Shown here: positions 22,426-31,144 of the stretch, one piece after another
Numbering within the stretch: position 1 is the stretch's first letter
Layout of the letters: the number at the start of each line of letters is the position of its first letter
DNA from: Thiobacillus sp.
GTDB taxonomy: Bacteria; Pseudomonadota; Gammaproteobacteria; Burkholderiales; Thiobacillaceae
Assembly (NCBI RefSeq): GCF_030696885.1
Contig: NZ_JAUYRI010000007.1
Coordinates: forward strand, 62,001 to 126,000
DNA: 64,000 nucleotides
Reading direction: 5' to 3'
Notes under the pieces: generated by a model
The model's input: only the letters and a program-made list of their open reading frames with translations
The model's database searches: none
Told to the model about the DNA's origin: nothing
Translations under genes and position numbers: made by a program

Positions 22426-23073
22426 ATGCAGGAAATCAAACGAACCCTTTCTTACGGCCTGGCTTCCGTCCTCGCGCTCGGCGTGCTGAGCGGCTGCGCC
22501 ACGCAGTCGAACACGGCCAAGGCGCCCGAGAGCAAGCCAGCGATGGCCGCGCAGCCTGCTGCCCTGGCTGCGGCGCCGGCGCCAGCGGCCGCGGCCCAGC
22601 CGGCCACGGCCTCCACCCAGCACTACTTTCTGGTATTCCATGAAAACGGCCGGATTTATCCGATCGCCGATGCCAAGAATTACCTGGCCTTTCTCGATGT
22701 CAACGAGCTGATCTACACCCGCACCCGTGTTGGCGAAGGCCCGGCAGGCGAGACCCTCGTGTTCGGCATCGAGAAGAAAGAGGCCGACGACCTGAACAAG
22801 CCGGCCAAAGCCGAGCTTTTATACGACGGCAAGATGGACGTCTCAGGTCCGTTCTACGGCGAGGTGGTGAAGGATGGCCGCTTCCATGTGTTCGGCACCT
22901 GGCAGGACTTCAAGGACTACCTGGTCAACAAGGAAATCACCTACACCTTCACCGAAGTCGGTACTGGCCCCAAGGGTGAAACGGTGATCTATGCGATGAA
23001 CAAGAAGACCAGCGCGGACGGCCGTCCGGTTGCGCTGATCGAGTCCTTCAAGAAGTTCCACAGCATCAAGTAA
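22426..23073 (+). CDS. Putative lipoprotein with two tandem copies of a ~57-aa module, within the pst locus
   Basis: LALGVLSGCATQ lipobox; repeated NELIYTRTRVGEGPAGETLVFGIEKK / KEITYTFTEVGTGPKGETVIYAMNKK. Confidence 0.8.
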   Translation: MQEIKRTLSYGLASVLALGVLSGCATQSNTAKAPESKPAMAAQPAALAAAPAPAAAAQPATASTQHYFLVFHENGRIYPIADAKNYLAFLDVNELIYTRTRVGEGPAGETLVFGIEKKEADDLNKPAKAELLYDGKMDVSGPFYGEVVKDGRFHVFGTWQDFKDYLVNKEITYTFTEVGTGPKGETVIYAMNKKTSADGRPVALIESFKKFHSIK

Positions 23074-23179
23074 GGGCACCACAGCACAGGAATCAGGAAG
23101 GGGCGGGCCCTGTGCCCTCCCCTTCTTTTACTGAAGGGCTCCGGTGTTGCGGCGCAGACAAAAGATAACGCGGTGAATC

Positions 23180-25456
23180 ATGGAAAAGATCGAGACCAAC
23201 ATCAGCAAGGTCGGCGGCTATACCGGCCAGCGCATGGCCAGGGACAGGCTGTTCAAGCATGTCATGACCTTTGGCGGCTTGAGCGTGATCATCGCCATCA
23301 GCGCCATCTTCTTTTATCTCGCGAGCGTCGTCGCGCCGATTTTCATGCCGGCACAGATGGACGATCTGCAGAAACTTTCCCTGCCGAAAAACGGCGGGGG
23401 AGCCACCGTTCACCTGACTTCGGAGGAGCAGGCCGAAATCGGCGTGCGCATGACCGATCGTGGCAGCGTGAGCTTTTTCGATTTGCGTGACGGCCGCCTG
23501 ATGGCCGAAGAAAACGTCGCCCTGCCGGAAGGGTCCGAAATCCGCAGCTTCGCTGCGGGCGACCCCTCGCAGCAGGCGGTGGCCTATGGATTGTCCGATG
23601 GCCGCATGCTGATCCTGGAACAGGATTTCAAGGTCACGTTCCAGGTGGACCCGGAAGACTCCGAAAAGGACATCCGCACCATTACCCCGAGCATCGCCTA
23701 TCCGGCGGGCAGCGAACCCCTGGTCGTCGACGAATCCGGCAAGGGCCTGATGCTTCTCTCCGTCCAGCACAACGAAGAAAACACCTCTGCCGTGGCGCTG
23801 ACTGAGGACAACCGCCTGGTTCTGGCATCCTTCGTGAGCACCAGCAACATGATCACCGGCGAAGTCTCGACCGAACGCTTCAGCGTCGATCTGCCGCCGG
23901 TCGAGGGCGAGATCAGCCAGCTGCTGCTGGAAGTGAAGCAACGCGACCTCTACGTGGTACACGGCGGCCGTTTCGTCAGCCATTACGACGTCATGAACAA
24001 GCAGGCCCCGCGCCTGATGCAGACGGTCGCGCTGGTACCGGAGGGTGAGACCATCACCGCGGCGACGATCCTGAGCGGCGGCTACTCGCTCATCATCGGC
24101 ACCGACCAGGGCAAGGTCGCACAGTGGTTCCAGGTGCGCGGCGACGACAACGTCGACCACCTGACGCACATCCGCTCGTTCAAGCCGATGGTGGGCCGGG
24201 TGACGACCATGGCGCCGGAGCATTTCCGCAAGGGTTTCCTGGCGGGCGACGACCAGGGCAATATCGGTCTCTACTACGCCACCTCCGAGCGCCTGATCCT
24301 CAAGCGCTCGACCGGCAGCGAGCCGGTGCGCGTGGTCGGCATCACACCGCGCGCCAACGCGATCATGGTCGAGAGCGCGGGCGACGCGATCCAGGCGGCG
24401 CGGGTCGAGAATGATTTTCCCGAGATTTCCTTCTCGTCGCTGTGGCAGAAGGTCTGGTACGAGAGCTACCAGGAACCAGAATACAGCTGGCAGTCCTCCG
24501 CCGCCACCTCCGATTTCGAACCCAAGCTGAGCGTCGCCCCGCTCACTTTCGGTACGCTGAAAGCCGCGTTCTACGCGATGCTGGTGGCCGTCCCGCTGGC
24601 GGTGCTGGGCGCCATCTTCGCCGCCTACTTCATGTCGCCGAAGATGCGCGGCGTGGTCAAGCCGTCGATCGAGATCATGGAAGCCCTGCCGACGGTGATC
24701 CTGGGCTTTCTCGCCGGCCTGTGGCTGGCACCCTGGGTCGACAACAACCTCGCCGGCACGCTGATGGCGATTTTCATGCTGCCGTTCAGCTTCGTCATCA
24801 CGGCCTATGTGTGGCATCTGCTACCGCAGCGCCTGACGGCCGGCATCGGCGCCGGCTGGGAAGCCGCCTTGCTGATTCCCGTCATCATCCTGGTGATCTA
24901 TGCGGCGATCCAGCTTGGGCACCCAATCGAGGCCGCCTTCTTCGGCGGCAACATGCCGCACTGGCTGACCAACGAACTCGGCATCACCTACGAGCAGCGC
25001 AACTCGCTGGTGGTGGGCATCGCGATGGGCTTCGCGGTGATTCCCACCATCTTTTCGATTGCCGAGGACGCGGTGTTCAGCGTGCCCAAGCACCTCACGT
25101 CGGGATCGCTCGCGCTCGGCGCGACGCCATGGCAGACCCTGTTCTTCGTCGTGCTGCTGACCGCCAGCCCCGGCATCTTCTCCGCCATCATGGTCGGCAT
25201 GGGGCGCGCCGTGGGCGAGACCATGATTGTGCTGATGGCCACCGGCAACACCGCGGTGATGGACCTGTCCATCTTCACCGGCTTCCGCACCCTGTCCGCC
25301 AACATCGGGGTGGAAATGCCCGAGGCGGCCGTCGGCACCACCCACTACCGCCTGCTGTTCTTCTCGGCGCTGGTCCTGTTCGTGTTCACGTTTTGCGTGA
25401 ATACGGTGGCAGAACTGGTGCGCCATCGCCTGCGCGAAAAATACAGCTCACTTTAA
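23180..25456 (+). CDS. pstC: Phosphate ABC transporter permease PstC with large N-terminal extension
   Basis: C-terminal permease segment (ALPTVILGFLAGLWLAPW ... GSLALGATPWQTLFFVVLLTASPGIFSAIMVGMGRAVGETMIVL); ~400 aa extra N-terminal region. Confidence 0.9.
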   Translation: MEKIETNISKVGGYTGQRMARDRLFKHVMTFGGLSVIIAISAIFFYLASVVAPIFMPAQMDDLQKLSLPKNGGGATVHLTSEEQAEIGVRMTDRGSVSFFDLRDGRLMAEENVALPEGSEIRSFAAGDPSQQAVAYGLSDGRMLILEQDFKVTFQVDPEDSEKDIRTITPSIAYPAGSEPLVVDESGKGLMLLSVQHNEENTSAVALTEDNRLVLASFVSTSNMITGEVSTERFSVDLPPVEGEISQLLLEVKQRDLYVVHGGRFVSHYDVMNKQAPRLMQTVALVPEGETITAATILSGGYSLIIGTDQGKVAQWFQVRGDDNVDHLTHIRSFKPMVGRVTTMAPEHFRKGFLAGDDQGNIGLYYATSERLILKRSTGSEPVRVVGITPRANAIMVESAGDAIQAARVENDFPEISFSSLWQKVWYESYQEPEYSWQSSAATSDFEPKLSVAPLTFGTLKAAFYAMLVAVPLAVLGAIFAAYFMSPKMRGVVKPSIEIMEALPTVILGFLAGLWLAPWVDNNLAGTLMAIFMLPFSFVITAYVWHLLPQRLTAGIGAGWEAALLIPVIILVIYAAIQLGHPIEAAFFGGNMPHWLTNELGITYEQRNSLVVGIAMGFAVIPTIFSIAEDAVFSVPKHLTSGSLALGATPWQTLFFVVLLTASPGIFSAIMVGMGRAVGETMIVLMATGNTAVMDLSIFTGFRTLSANIGVEMPEAAVGTTHYRLLFFSALVLFVFTFCVNTVAELVRHRLREKYSSL

Positions 25457-25468
25457 GGAAGAATCGCC

Positions 25469-27124
25469 ATGCGTAACTGGTACAAAAGCGGAGAACCCTG
25501 GATCTGGACGACGGCCGGCGCGATCGCCCTGTCGCTGGTGGCGGTCTACACTGTGGTCTGGCTCACGGCGGCGCGCGGTCTGACCCATTTCTGGCCCAAG
25601 CCGGTCACCGAGGTGACTTTTCAGGAACGGGATGGCTCCAGCTCGCGCCTGATCGGCGAGATACGCGAGAAGCAGGAGGTGTCGCTCGTCCGTCTGCGCG
25701 AGCAGGGCTACGAGGTCGATACCCAGGACCTGTTTGCCGAGCGTTATCTGTTCAAGGTGGGCAACAAGGACCTCACCGGCGTTGATTTCAAGTGGTATCC
25801 CGCTCCTTTTCTGGGTGAGTTCACGTATCCCAAGGATCTGCTGGCCATCGAACGTCGCGAATGGGGCAACTTTTATGGCCACCTGAAAGCGGTTAAGGAA
25901 GCCGGCGTTGTGGTGGCCGAAGGGCCCGCGGCCTGGGAAGAGGCGCAGAAACGGCTGGAACGCTCCAACGCCCTGTTCAGGGAAGCGCTGCGTATCGAAA
26001 AAAGCGACATCGGCAAGATCAACTATGCGCTGGAAAAAGTTCGCCTGCGTGAACGCGGGCTGGAGATCGATGACAAACTGACTGAAGCCGCCAAGGCCGA
26101 ATTCGCCCGGGAGCGCGAAGCGCGCGAAGCCGACTATCTGGTCTTGCAACAGAAGATGGACCAGCTCCGCGTCGACATCGAGCGCGACAGCGTCACGGTT
26201 GAAACGAACGACGGCCAGTTGGTGGACATTCCGCTGGCCAAGGTGGCCGACATGTACATGCCCAACGCGATGAGCGTGTGGCAGAAGATCGGCTTCTATG
26301 TACACAAGTTCACCGAATTCGTTAGTGATGATCCGCGCGAGGCCAACACCGAGGGCGGCATCTTCCCCGCCATTTTCGGTACGGTGATGATGGTGCTGCT
26401 GATGTCGGTGATGGTCACGCCGCTCGGCATCATGGCGGCGATCTACATGCGTGAATACGCCAAGCCGGGCCCGGTGATCCGCGCCATCCGCATCTCGGTC
26501 AACAACCTGGCGGGGGTGCCCTCCATCGTCTACGGCGTGTTCGGCCTCGGCTTCTTCGTCTATGTGCTGGGCGGCTCGATCGACGAACTGTTTTTCGCGG
26601 CAGCGCTGCCGGCGCCCACCTTCGGCAGCCCCGGCATCCTGTGGGCTTCGCTGACGCTGGCGATCCTGACCCTGCCGGTGGTGATCGTCGCCACCGAAGA
26701 GGGGCTGTCGCGGGTGCCGCGCACCATTCGCGAAGGCAGCCTCGCGCTCGGTGCCACCAAGGCCGAAACGCTGTGGCGCACGGTGCTGCCGATCGCCAGC
26801 CCGGCCATGATGACTGGACTTATCCTGGCGATTGCACGCGCGGCGGGCGAGGTGGCACCGCTGATGCTGGTCGGCGTGGTGAAGCTCGCCCCCAGCCTGC
26901 CGCTCGACGGCAACTTCCCCTTCCTGCACCTGGAGCGGAAGTTCATGCACCTGGGCTTCCATATCTACGACGTCGGCTTCCAGAGCCCCAACGTCGAGGC
27001 GGCGCGCGCGCTGGTGTATGCCACGTCGCTGCTGCTGGTGATCATCATCGTCGTGCTCAACCTGTTCGCGATCCGGCTGCGCAACCGCCTGCGCGAGCGT
27101 ATGCGCGGACTCGAAGGCGTTTGA
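25469..27124 (+). CDS. pstA: Phosphate ABC transporter permease PstA with N-terminal extension (DUF3333-like)
   Basis: GSLALGATKAETLWRTVLPIASPAMMTGLILAIARAAGEVAPLML permease signature; adjacent to pstC and pstB. Confidence 0.9.
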   Translation: MRNWYKSGEPWIWTTAGAIALSLVAVYTVVWLTAARGLTHFWPKPVTEVTFQERDGSSSRLIGEIREKQEVSLVRLREQGYEVDTQDLFAERYLFKVGNKDLTGVDFKWYPAPFLGEFTYPKDLLAIERREWGNFYGHLKAVKEAGVVVAEGPAAWEEAQKRLERSNALFREALRIEKSDIGKINYALEKVRLRERGLEIDDKLTEAAKAEFAREREAREADYLVLQQKMDQLRVDIERDSVTVETNDGQLVDIPLAKVADMYMPNAMSVWQKIGFYVHKFTEFVSDDPREANTEGGIFPAIFGTVMMVLLMSVMVTPLGIMAAIYMREYAKPGPVIRAIRISVNNLAGVPSIVYGVFGLGFFVYVLGGSIDELFFAAALPAPTFGSPGILWASLTLAILTLPVVIVATEEGLSRVPRTIREGSLALGATKAETLWRTVLPIASPAMMTGLILAIARAAGEVAPLMLVGVVKLAPSLPLDGNFPFLHLERKFMHLGFHIYDVGFQSPNVEAARALVYATSLLLVIIIVVLNLFAIRLRNRLRERMRGLEGV

Positions 27125-27166
27125 TCGCCCCCTACCCCTACAACGATAGACCCGAAGGATTTAGAA

Positions 27167-27994
27167 ATGAGCGAAGCCAGCCCGAAAACCCACGCGATCA
27201 AACTCGCCGACCTGGGACGCACGCAGACGGAAGAGACGGATGAAGTGGCGATCCGCGTCGAGAATCTCGATCTGTATTACGGTGAGGCGCAGGCTCTGAA
27301 GAACGTCAGCATGAACCTGCCAAAAAACCGCGTGACCGCGTTCATCGGCCCCAGCGGCTGCGGCAAGTCGACGCTGCTGCGCTGCTTCAACCGCATGAAC
27401 GACCTGGTCGAAATCTGTCGCGTTGACGGCAAGATCCTGATGGAAGGCAAGAATATTTACGACCGTGACGTCAACGTCGCGTTGCTGCGCCGTCGCGTCG
27501 GCATGGTGTTCCAGAAGCCCAACCCGTTTCCCAAGTCGATCTTTGAAAACGTGGCCTACGGCCTGCGCATCATGGGGGTCAACAATCGCAGCACGCTGGA
27601 CGAGGCGGTCGAGAAGGCCTTGCGTGGCGCCGCGCTGTGGAACGAGGTCAAGGACCGTCTTGACGAGAACGGCCTCAGCCTGTCCGGCGGCCAGCAGCAG
27701 CGTCTGGTGATTGCGCGTGCGATCGCGCTGGAGCCAGACGTGCTCTTGCTCGACGAACCGGCTTCCGCGCTCGACCCCATTTCCACCGCCAAGATCGAGG
27801 AGCTGGTCAACGAGATGAAGAGCCAGTACACCATCATCATCGTCACCCACAACATGCAGCAGGCCGCTCGCGTATCCGATTACACCGCCTTCATGTACAT
27901 GGGCGAACTGATCGAGATCGGCCGCACCAACGACGTGTTCCTGACGCCCGCCGTCAAGCAGACCGAGGATTACATCACCGGCCGCTTCGGCTGA
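27167..27994 (+). CDS. pstB: Phosphate ABC transporter ATP-binding protein PstB
   Basis: [54 protein letters not shown]. Confidence 0.97.
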   Translation: MSEASPKTHAIKLADLGRTQTEETDEVAIRVENLDLYYGEAQALKNVSMNLPKNRVTAFIGPSGCGKSTLLRCFNRMNDLVEICRVDGKILMEGKNIYDRDVNVALLRRRVGMVFQKPNPFPKSIFENVAYGLRIMGVNNRSTLDEAVEKALRGAALWNEVKDRLDENGLSLSGGQQQRLVIARAIALEPDVLLLDEPASALDPISTAKIEELVNEMKSQYTIIIVTHNMQQAARVSDYTAFMYMGELIEIGRTNDVFLTPAVKQTEDYITGRFG

Positions 27995-28005
27995 TCGCGG
28001 CACGG

Positions 28006-28827
28006 GTGATGCGGGTGGATAGTCCGGGTACAGCGATGCGCCCGCCCCTTTCGAGCCAGCCTGGTGTGCTGCGGCCGGATGCCGAGGCTGACATCTCGGC
28101 GATCTTTGCCCCGCGGCTCTATCTGGTCGATGCCGATCCGCAGACACGCGCGCAGCTGGTGTCGTGTTTGCGCGAGAAAGGCTTTGACGTCGTCGCGGCG
28201 ACGGACATGAACGCCGCGCCCCCGCCGGCGGATGTGCTGATCGTTGCACTGGCCGGCCTGGGACCGCGTGCAAACGTACCGGAATGGCTCGCGGCCAAGC
28301 CGGCCACGCCGCTGATCGTGCTGGATCGGCCCCAGGTGTTTCCCGGCCGCACCGCACCGCTGAGCTTCGCGCCGGATGCCCGGCTCAGCCTGCCGGTCCA
28401 GCCGCGCAAGCTGGTGGCCACGATCAGACAGGCGCTGAGCCTGGCGCGCATCGAATCCGCCGATCGCTATGCAGCGACCGCGCGCACCTATCGCTTTGCC
28501 GGCTGGCTACTGGATTCCGAAGCGCGCCAGCTGACCGCGCGCGATGGCACGACGATTCTGCTCGACCCGCGGGAATGCGACGTATTGAAGGCCCTGCTGA
28601 CGTTTCCCCGCCAGGTGCTGACGCGCCCGCACCTGATTGCCATGGTCTGGGGGGCGGGCGAAGCCATCGAGAACAGGACACTGGATCGCCCGATCACGCG
28701 GCTGCGTCGTCACCTGGGCGACGACGTGCGTTTTCCGGTATTGCTCAAAACGGTAGTCGGCGTTGGTTATCGGCTCGACGTCGACGTCGAGAAAACCGAC
28801 TCGCCGGCGGACGCAGCCGCGGGGTAA
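28006..28827 (+). CDS. OmpR-type winged-helix regulator with degenerate receiver domain
   Basis: C-terminal wHTH (LLDPRECDVLKALLTFPRQVLTRPHLIAMVWG...RLRRHLGDDVRFPVLLKTVVGVGYRL); receiver lacks the expected Asp (ADVLIVALAGL). Confidence 0.8.
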   Translation: MMRVDSPGTAMRPPLSSQPGVLRPDAEADISAIFAPRLYLVDADPQTRAQLVSCLREKGFDVVAATDMNAAPPPADVLIVALAGLGPRANVPEWLAAKPATPLIVLDRPQVFPGRTAPLSFAPDARLSLPVQPRKLVATIRQALSLARIESADRYAATARTYRFAGWLLDSEARQLTARDGTTILLDPRECDVLKALLTFPRQVLTRPHLIAMVWGAGEAIENRTLDRPITRLRRHLGDDVRFPVLLKTVVGVGYRLDVDVEKTDSPADAAAG

Positions 28828-28834
28828 GGCCGGG

Positions 28835-29422
28835 TCAGTCGCCCTTCGCCCCGGCTTTTCTCAACGCGTCCAGCCACTTTTCAGCCTGCTTCGCATCCAG
28901 GTTTCCCGTCCCGCCGATCAGCGTCTCGTGCACCGGGGCGAAGCCCACGAAGCCGAGGATATTGCGTTCCAGCGCACGCACGCTGTGGGCGCGAAACACC
29001 CAGCGATAGAGTGCTGCCGGCATGCCCATGGTGACGACGACGCGGGCGGAGCGGCCGGCCAGGCGCTTCTTGAACATGGCTTGGCTGTCGCTGCGCTCGA
29101 TGGCGAAGCCGGGACGCAGGACCTGCTCCAGAAAACCCTTCAGCAACGCCGGCATGTCGCCGAGCCAGAGCGGAAAGAACAGCACCAGGTGCCCGGCCCA
29201 GAGAATGTCGTCCTGCGCGGCGGCGAGACCGGACGGCACGCTGCCCTCCTCCCAGTTGGCGGGGCTGCGTAGCAGCGGAAAATCGAGCGTGGCCACGTCG
29301 ATGCGCCGGACTTCGTGGCCGGCGGTGGTGGCACCGTCGGCGTAGGCGTCCGCCAGCGCGTGGCAGAGATGCGGCCGGAGGGTGTCCGGGTGGCCCTGAA
29401 TCAGCAGGATGTGTTTGCTCAC
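28835..29422 (-). CDS. NAD(P)H-dependent oxidoreductase, flavodoxin-like fold
   Basis: VSKHILLIQGHPDTLRPHLCHALADAY; LVLFFPLWLGDMPALLKGFLEQVLRPGFA; probable GTG start. Confidence 0.85.
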   Translation of the reverse strand: MSKHILLIQGHPDTLRPHLCHALADAYADGATTAGHEVRRIDVATLDFPLLRSPANWEEGSVPSGLAAAQDDILWAGHLVLFFPLWLGDMPALLKGFLEQVLRPGFAIERSDSQAMFKKRLAGRSARVVVTMGMPAALYRWVFRAHSVRALERNILGFVGFAPVHETLIGGTGNLDAKQAEKWLDALRKAGAKGD

Positions 29423-29493
29423 AGTGCGCTCCAAGCAAAGACCGGCTTTCAATGTAGCGGATTTTGCGGGGCCGGGAGGGGAAACGCGGCGCG

Positions 29494-29518
29494 AAAAAAA
29501 GCCCGGCAGGGCCGGGCC
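29494..29518 (-). terminator. Intrinsic terminator downstream of the 29539..30684 gene
   Basis: Minus strand reads cggcccggccctgccgggcttttttt. Confidence 0.8.
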
Positions 29519-29538
29519 GATTCAGGAGGAGAGGTGCT

Positions 29539-30684
29539 TTAGTTGTTCTTGGTAGCGGTCGGCAGGCCGGCCTCACGCCATTCCGGGAAACCGCCGCGGA
29601 ACCAGTGGACGTTCTTGTAACCGGCCTTGATCGCCATCACCGCGGACTTGTAGCCGCGCCAGCAGATGGTGCCGTCGCAGTAGACGATGAAGGGCGTGGT
29701 CTTGTCCTTGGGCAGGCGGCTGAGTGTCCACTGGTCGTCGCCCGGATCGAAGCCGACTTCCTTGGCGCTGCCTTCCTTGTAGGTGAGCGAACGCGCGCCC
29801 GGGATATGGGCCTTCTCGAACTCCTCTTCCACGCGCACGTCGTACACCGCCATGCCCTTGGCGATCAGGGCCTGGGCTTCGGCGGCGGTGATGACCTTGG
29901 CGCCGGGCAGCACGGTCGGGGTGGTGTTCAGCATCGAGCCGACGATCTTGAAGTCGTTCTTTGTGGCGGTGCTGAGTGCAAGATTGAGGCTGTTACCGTT
30001 TTGCAGCGAGGTGGACAGCTTCTTCTGGGTGCTGGCCGACACGGTCTCCGGCAGCACGCTCAGCGCGCGCAGCGGGACCGCCGTGCTGGTGAACACGATG
30101 CGTCCGCCGTTGGCGGCGGTCCAGGTCTTGGCTTCTTCTTCGGTCGCGACCGCGAGGTCGTAGCGGCCGATTTTCAGGCCAAACAGCGGTGCCTCCGCCA
30201 TGCGGTGAAACTTCATCTCGGCAAAGTCGGCCTTGCTCAGGCCGCGACTGTTGATTTCGCTGCGTGCAATGCCGCCCATCAGCGATTCATAGTCAGGTAC
30301 GCCGAGCCGGGCGCCGGATTTCGCGGCCAGTGTGCCTTTGAAATTGGGGCTGGCGACGAACGCGGCGGCGGTGGTTTCGTCGGACTTGAGCAGGGGCTCG
30401 AACTTGAAGCGGCCCAGGTTGGCGATGACCTGGGCGGGGCCGAACACCATGTCAAGGTTGCCGTCGCGCGCCTGCTTGAGGGCGGCAAAGCCCCGGGTGT
30501 AGTACTGCAGGCGGACCGGCTCGCCAATCGACTTTTCGACATCCTTGACGAATGCGCGATAGCGCTGGGTCGTGGCCATGTCCGCCAGGGATTCATGCTG
30601 GTCCAGCACGATGCCAAGGGTGAGCGGGGCTGCTTGCGCCGTGCCAGCAAGCAGCATCAGGGGAATCAGGGCATAACGCAACAT
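29539..30684 (-). CDS. PhnD-like periplasmic substrate-binding protein fused to a C-terminal rhodanese domain
   Basis: Signal peptide MLRYALIPLMLLAGTAQA; SBP-like LQYYTRGFAALKQARDGNLDMVFGPAQ; rhodanese-like VYDVRVEEEFEKAHIPGARSL ... FIVYCDGTICWRGYKSAVMAIKAGYKNVHWFRGGFPEW. Confidence 0.85.
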   Translation of the reverse strand: MLRYALIPLMLLAGTAQAAPLTLGIVLDQHESLADMATTQRYRAFVKDVEKSIGEPVRLQYYTRGFAALKQARDGNLDMVFGPAQVIANLGRFKFEPLLKSDETTAAAFVASPNFKGTLAAKSGARLGVPDYESLMGGIARSEINSRGLSKADFAEMKFHRMAEAPLFGLKIGRYDLAVATEEEAKTWTAANGGRIVFTSTAVPLRALSVLPETVSASTQKKLSTSLQNGNSLNLALSTATKNDFKIVGSMLNTTPTVLPGAKVITAAEAQALIAKGMAVYDVRVEEEFEKAHIPGARSLTYKEGSAKEVGFDPGDDQWTLSRLPKDKTTPFIVYCDGTICWRGYKSAVMAIKAGYKNVHWFRGGFPEWREAGLPTATKNN

Positions 30685-30766
30685 GGCAGTCTCCTGTTGT
30701 GTTGGTGTGTTCAATTGCCGGCCGGGATGAGCCCGGGATCGGTCAGTACGGATGGTCCAGCAACAA

Positions 30767-31144
30767 TCAGGCCAGCCAGCTCGTCAGGGTGGTGCGCAGG
30801 GCGGTTTCGTCGACCGGCAGCGGCAGCGCGGCATCGATGCGCAAGCGGGCGCGAACGGTGTCGAGCACCGCCTGATGGGCGGTTTCGTAGAAAACCAGGA
30901 TGCGGGTCTGCGGCGTGGCCTGCGCGGCCGCCAGCAGGGATTCCAGGTTGGACAGGCGGTCGCGAAAGTCGGTCTGGTGATAAAAGTCCGCCACGATGAC
31001 CGCAGGCGACGCTTTGCGCAGCGCGCTGATGGCCTTGCGCTCCGACCATTCGGTGACCACGGCGTAGCCCAGTTCCTGAAACAGCGTCTTGTAACCGGCT
31101 GTGCCGATGAAGGCATTGACCATCAGCAGGCGCGGCGCGCTCAT
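30767..31144 (-). CDS. Small receiver-like/hypothetical protein
   Basis: 125 aa ORF with receiver-like pattern (PRLLMVNAFIGTAGYKTLFQELGYAVV ... AVIVADFYHQTDF); overlaps topA stop by a few nt. Confidence 0.6.
   Translation of the reverse strand: MSAPRLLMVNAFIGTAGYKTLFQELGYAVVTEWSERKAISALRKASPAVIVADFYHQTDFRDRLSNLESLLAAAQATPQTRILVFYETAHQAVLDTVRARLRIDAALPLPVDETALRTTLTSWLA

Noticed and set aside
23093-24817. 574-aa minus-strand ORF
   Set aside because: Antisense to pstC; composition typical of a shadow ORF.
29464-30999. 511-aa + strand ORF
   Set aside because: Antisense to the PhnD-rhodanese gene.
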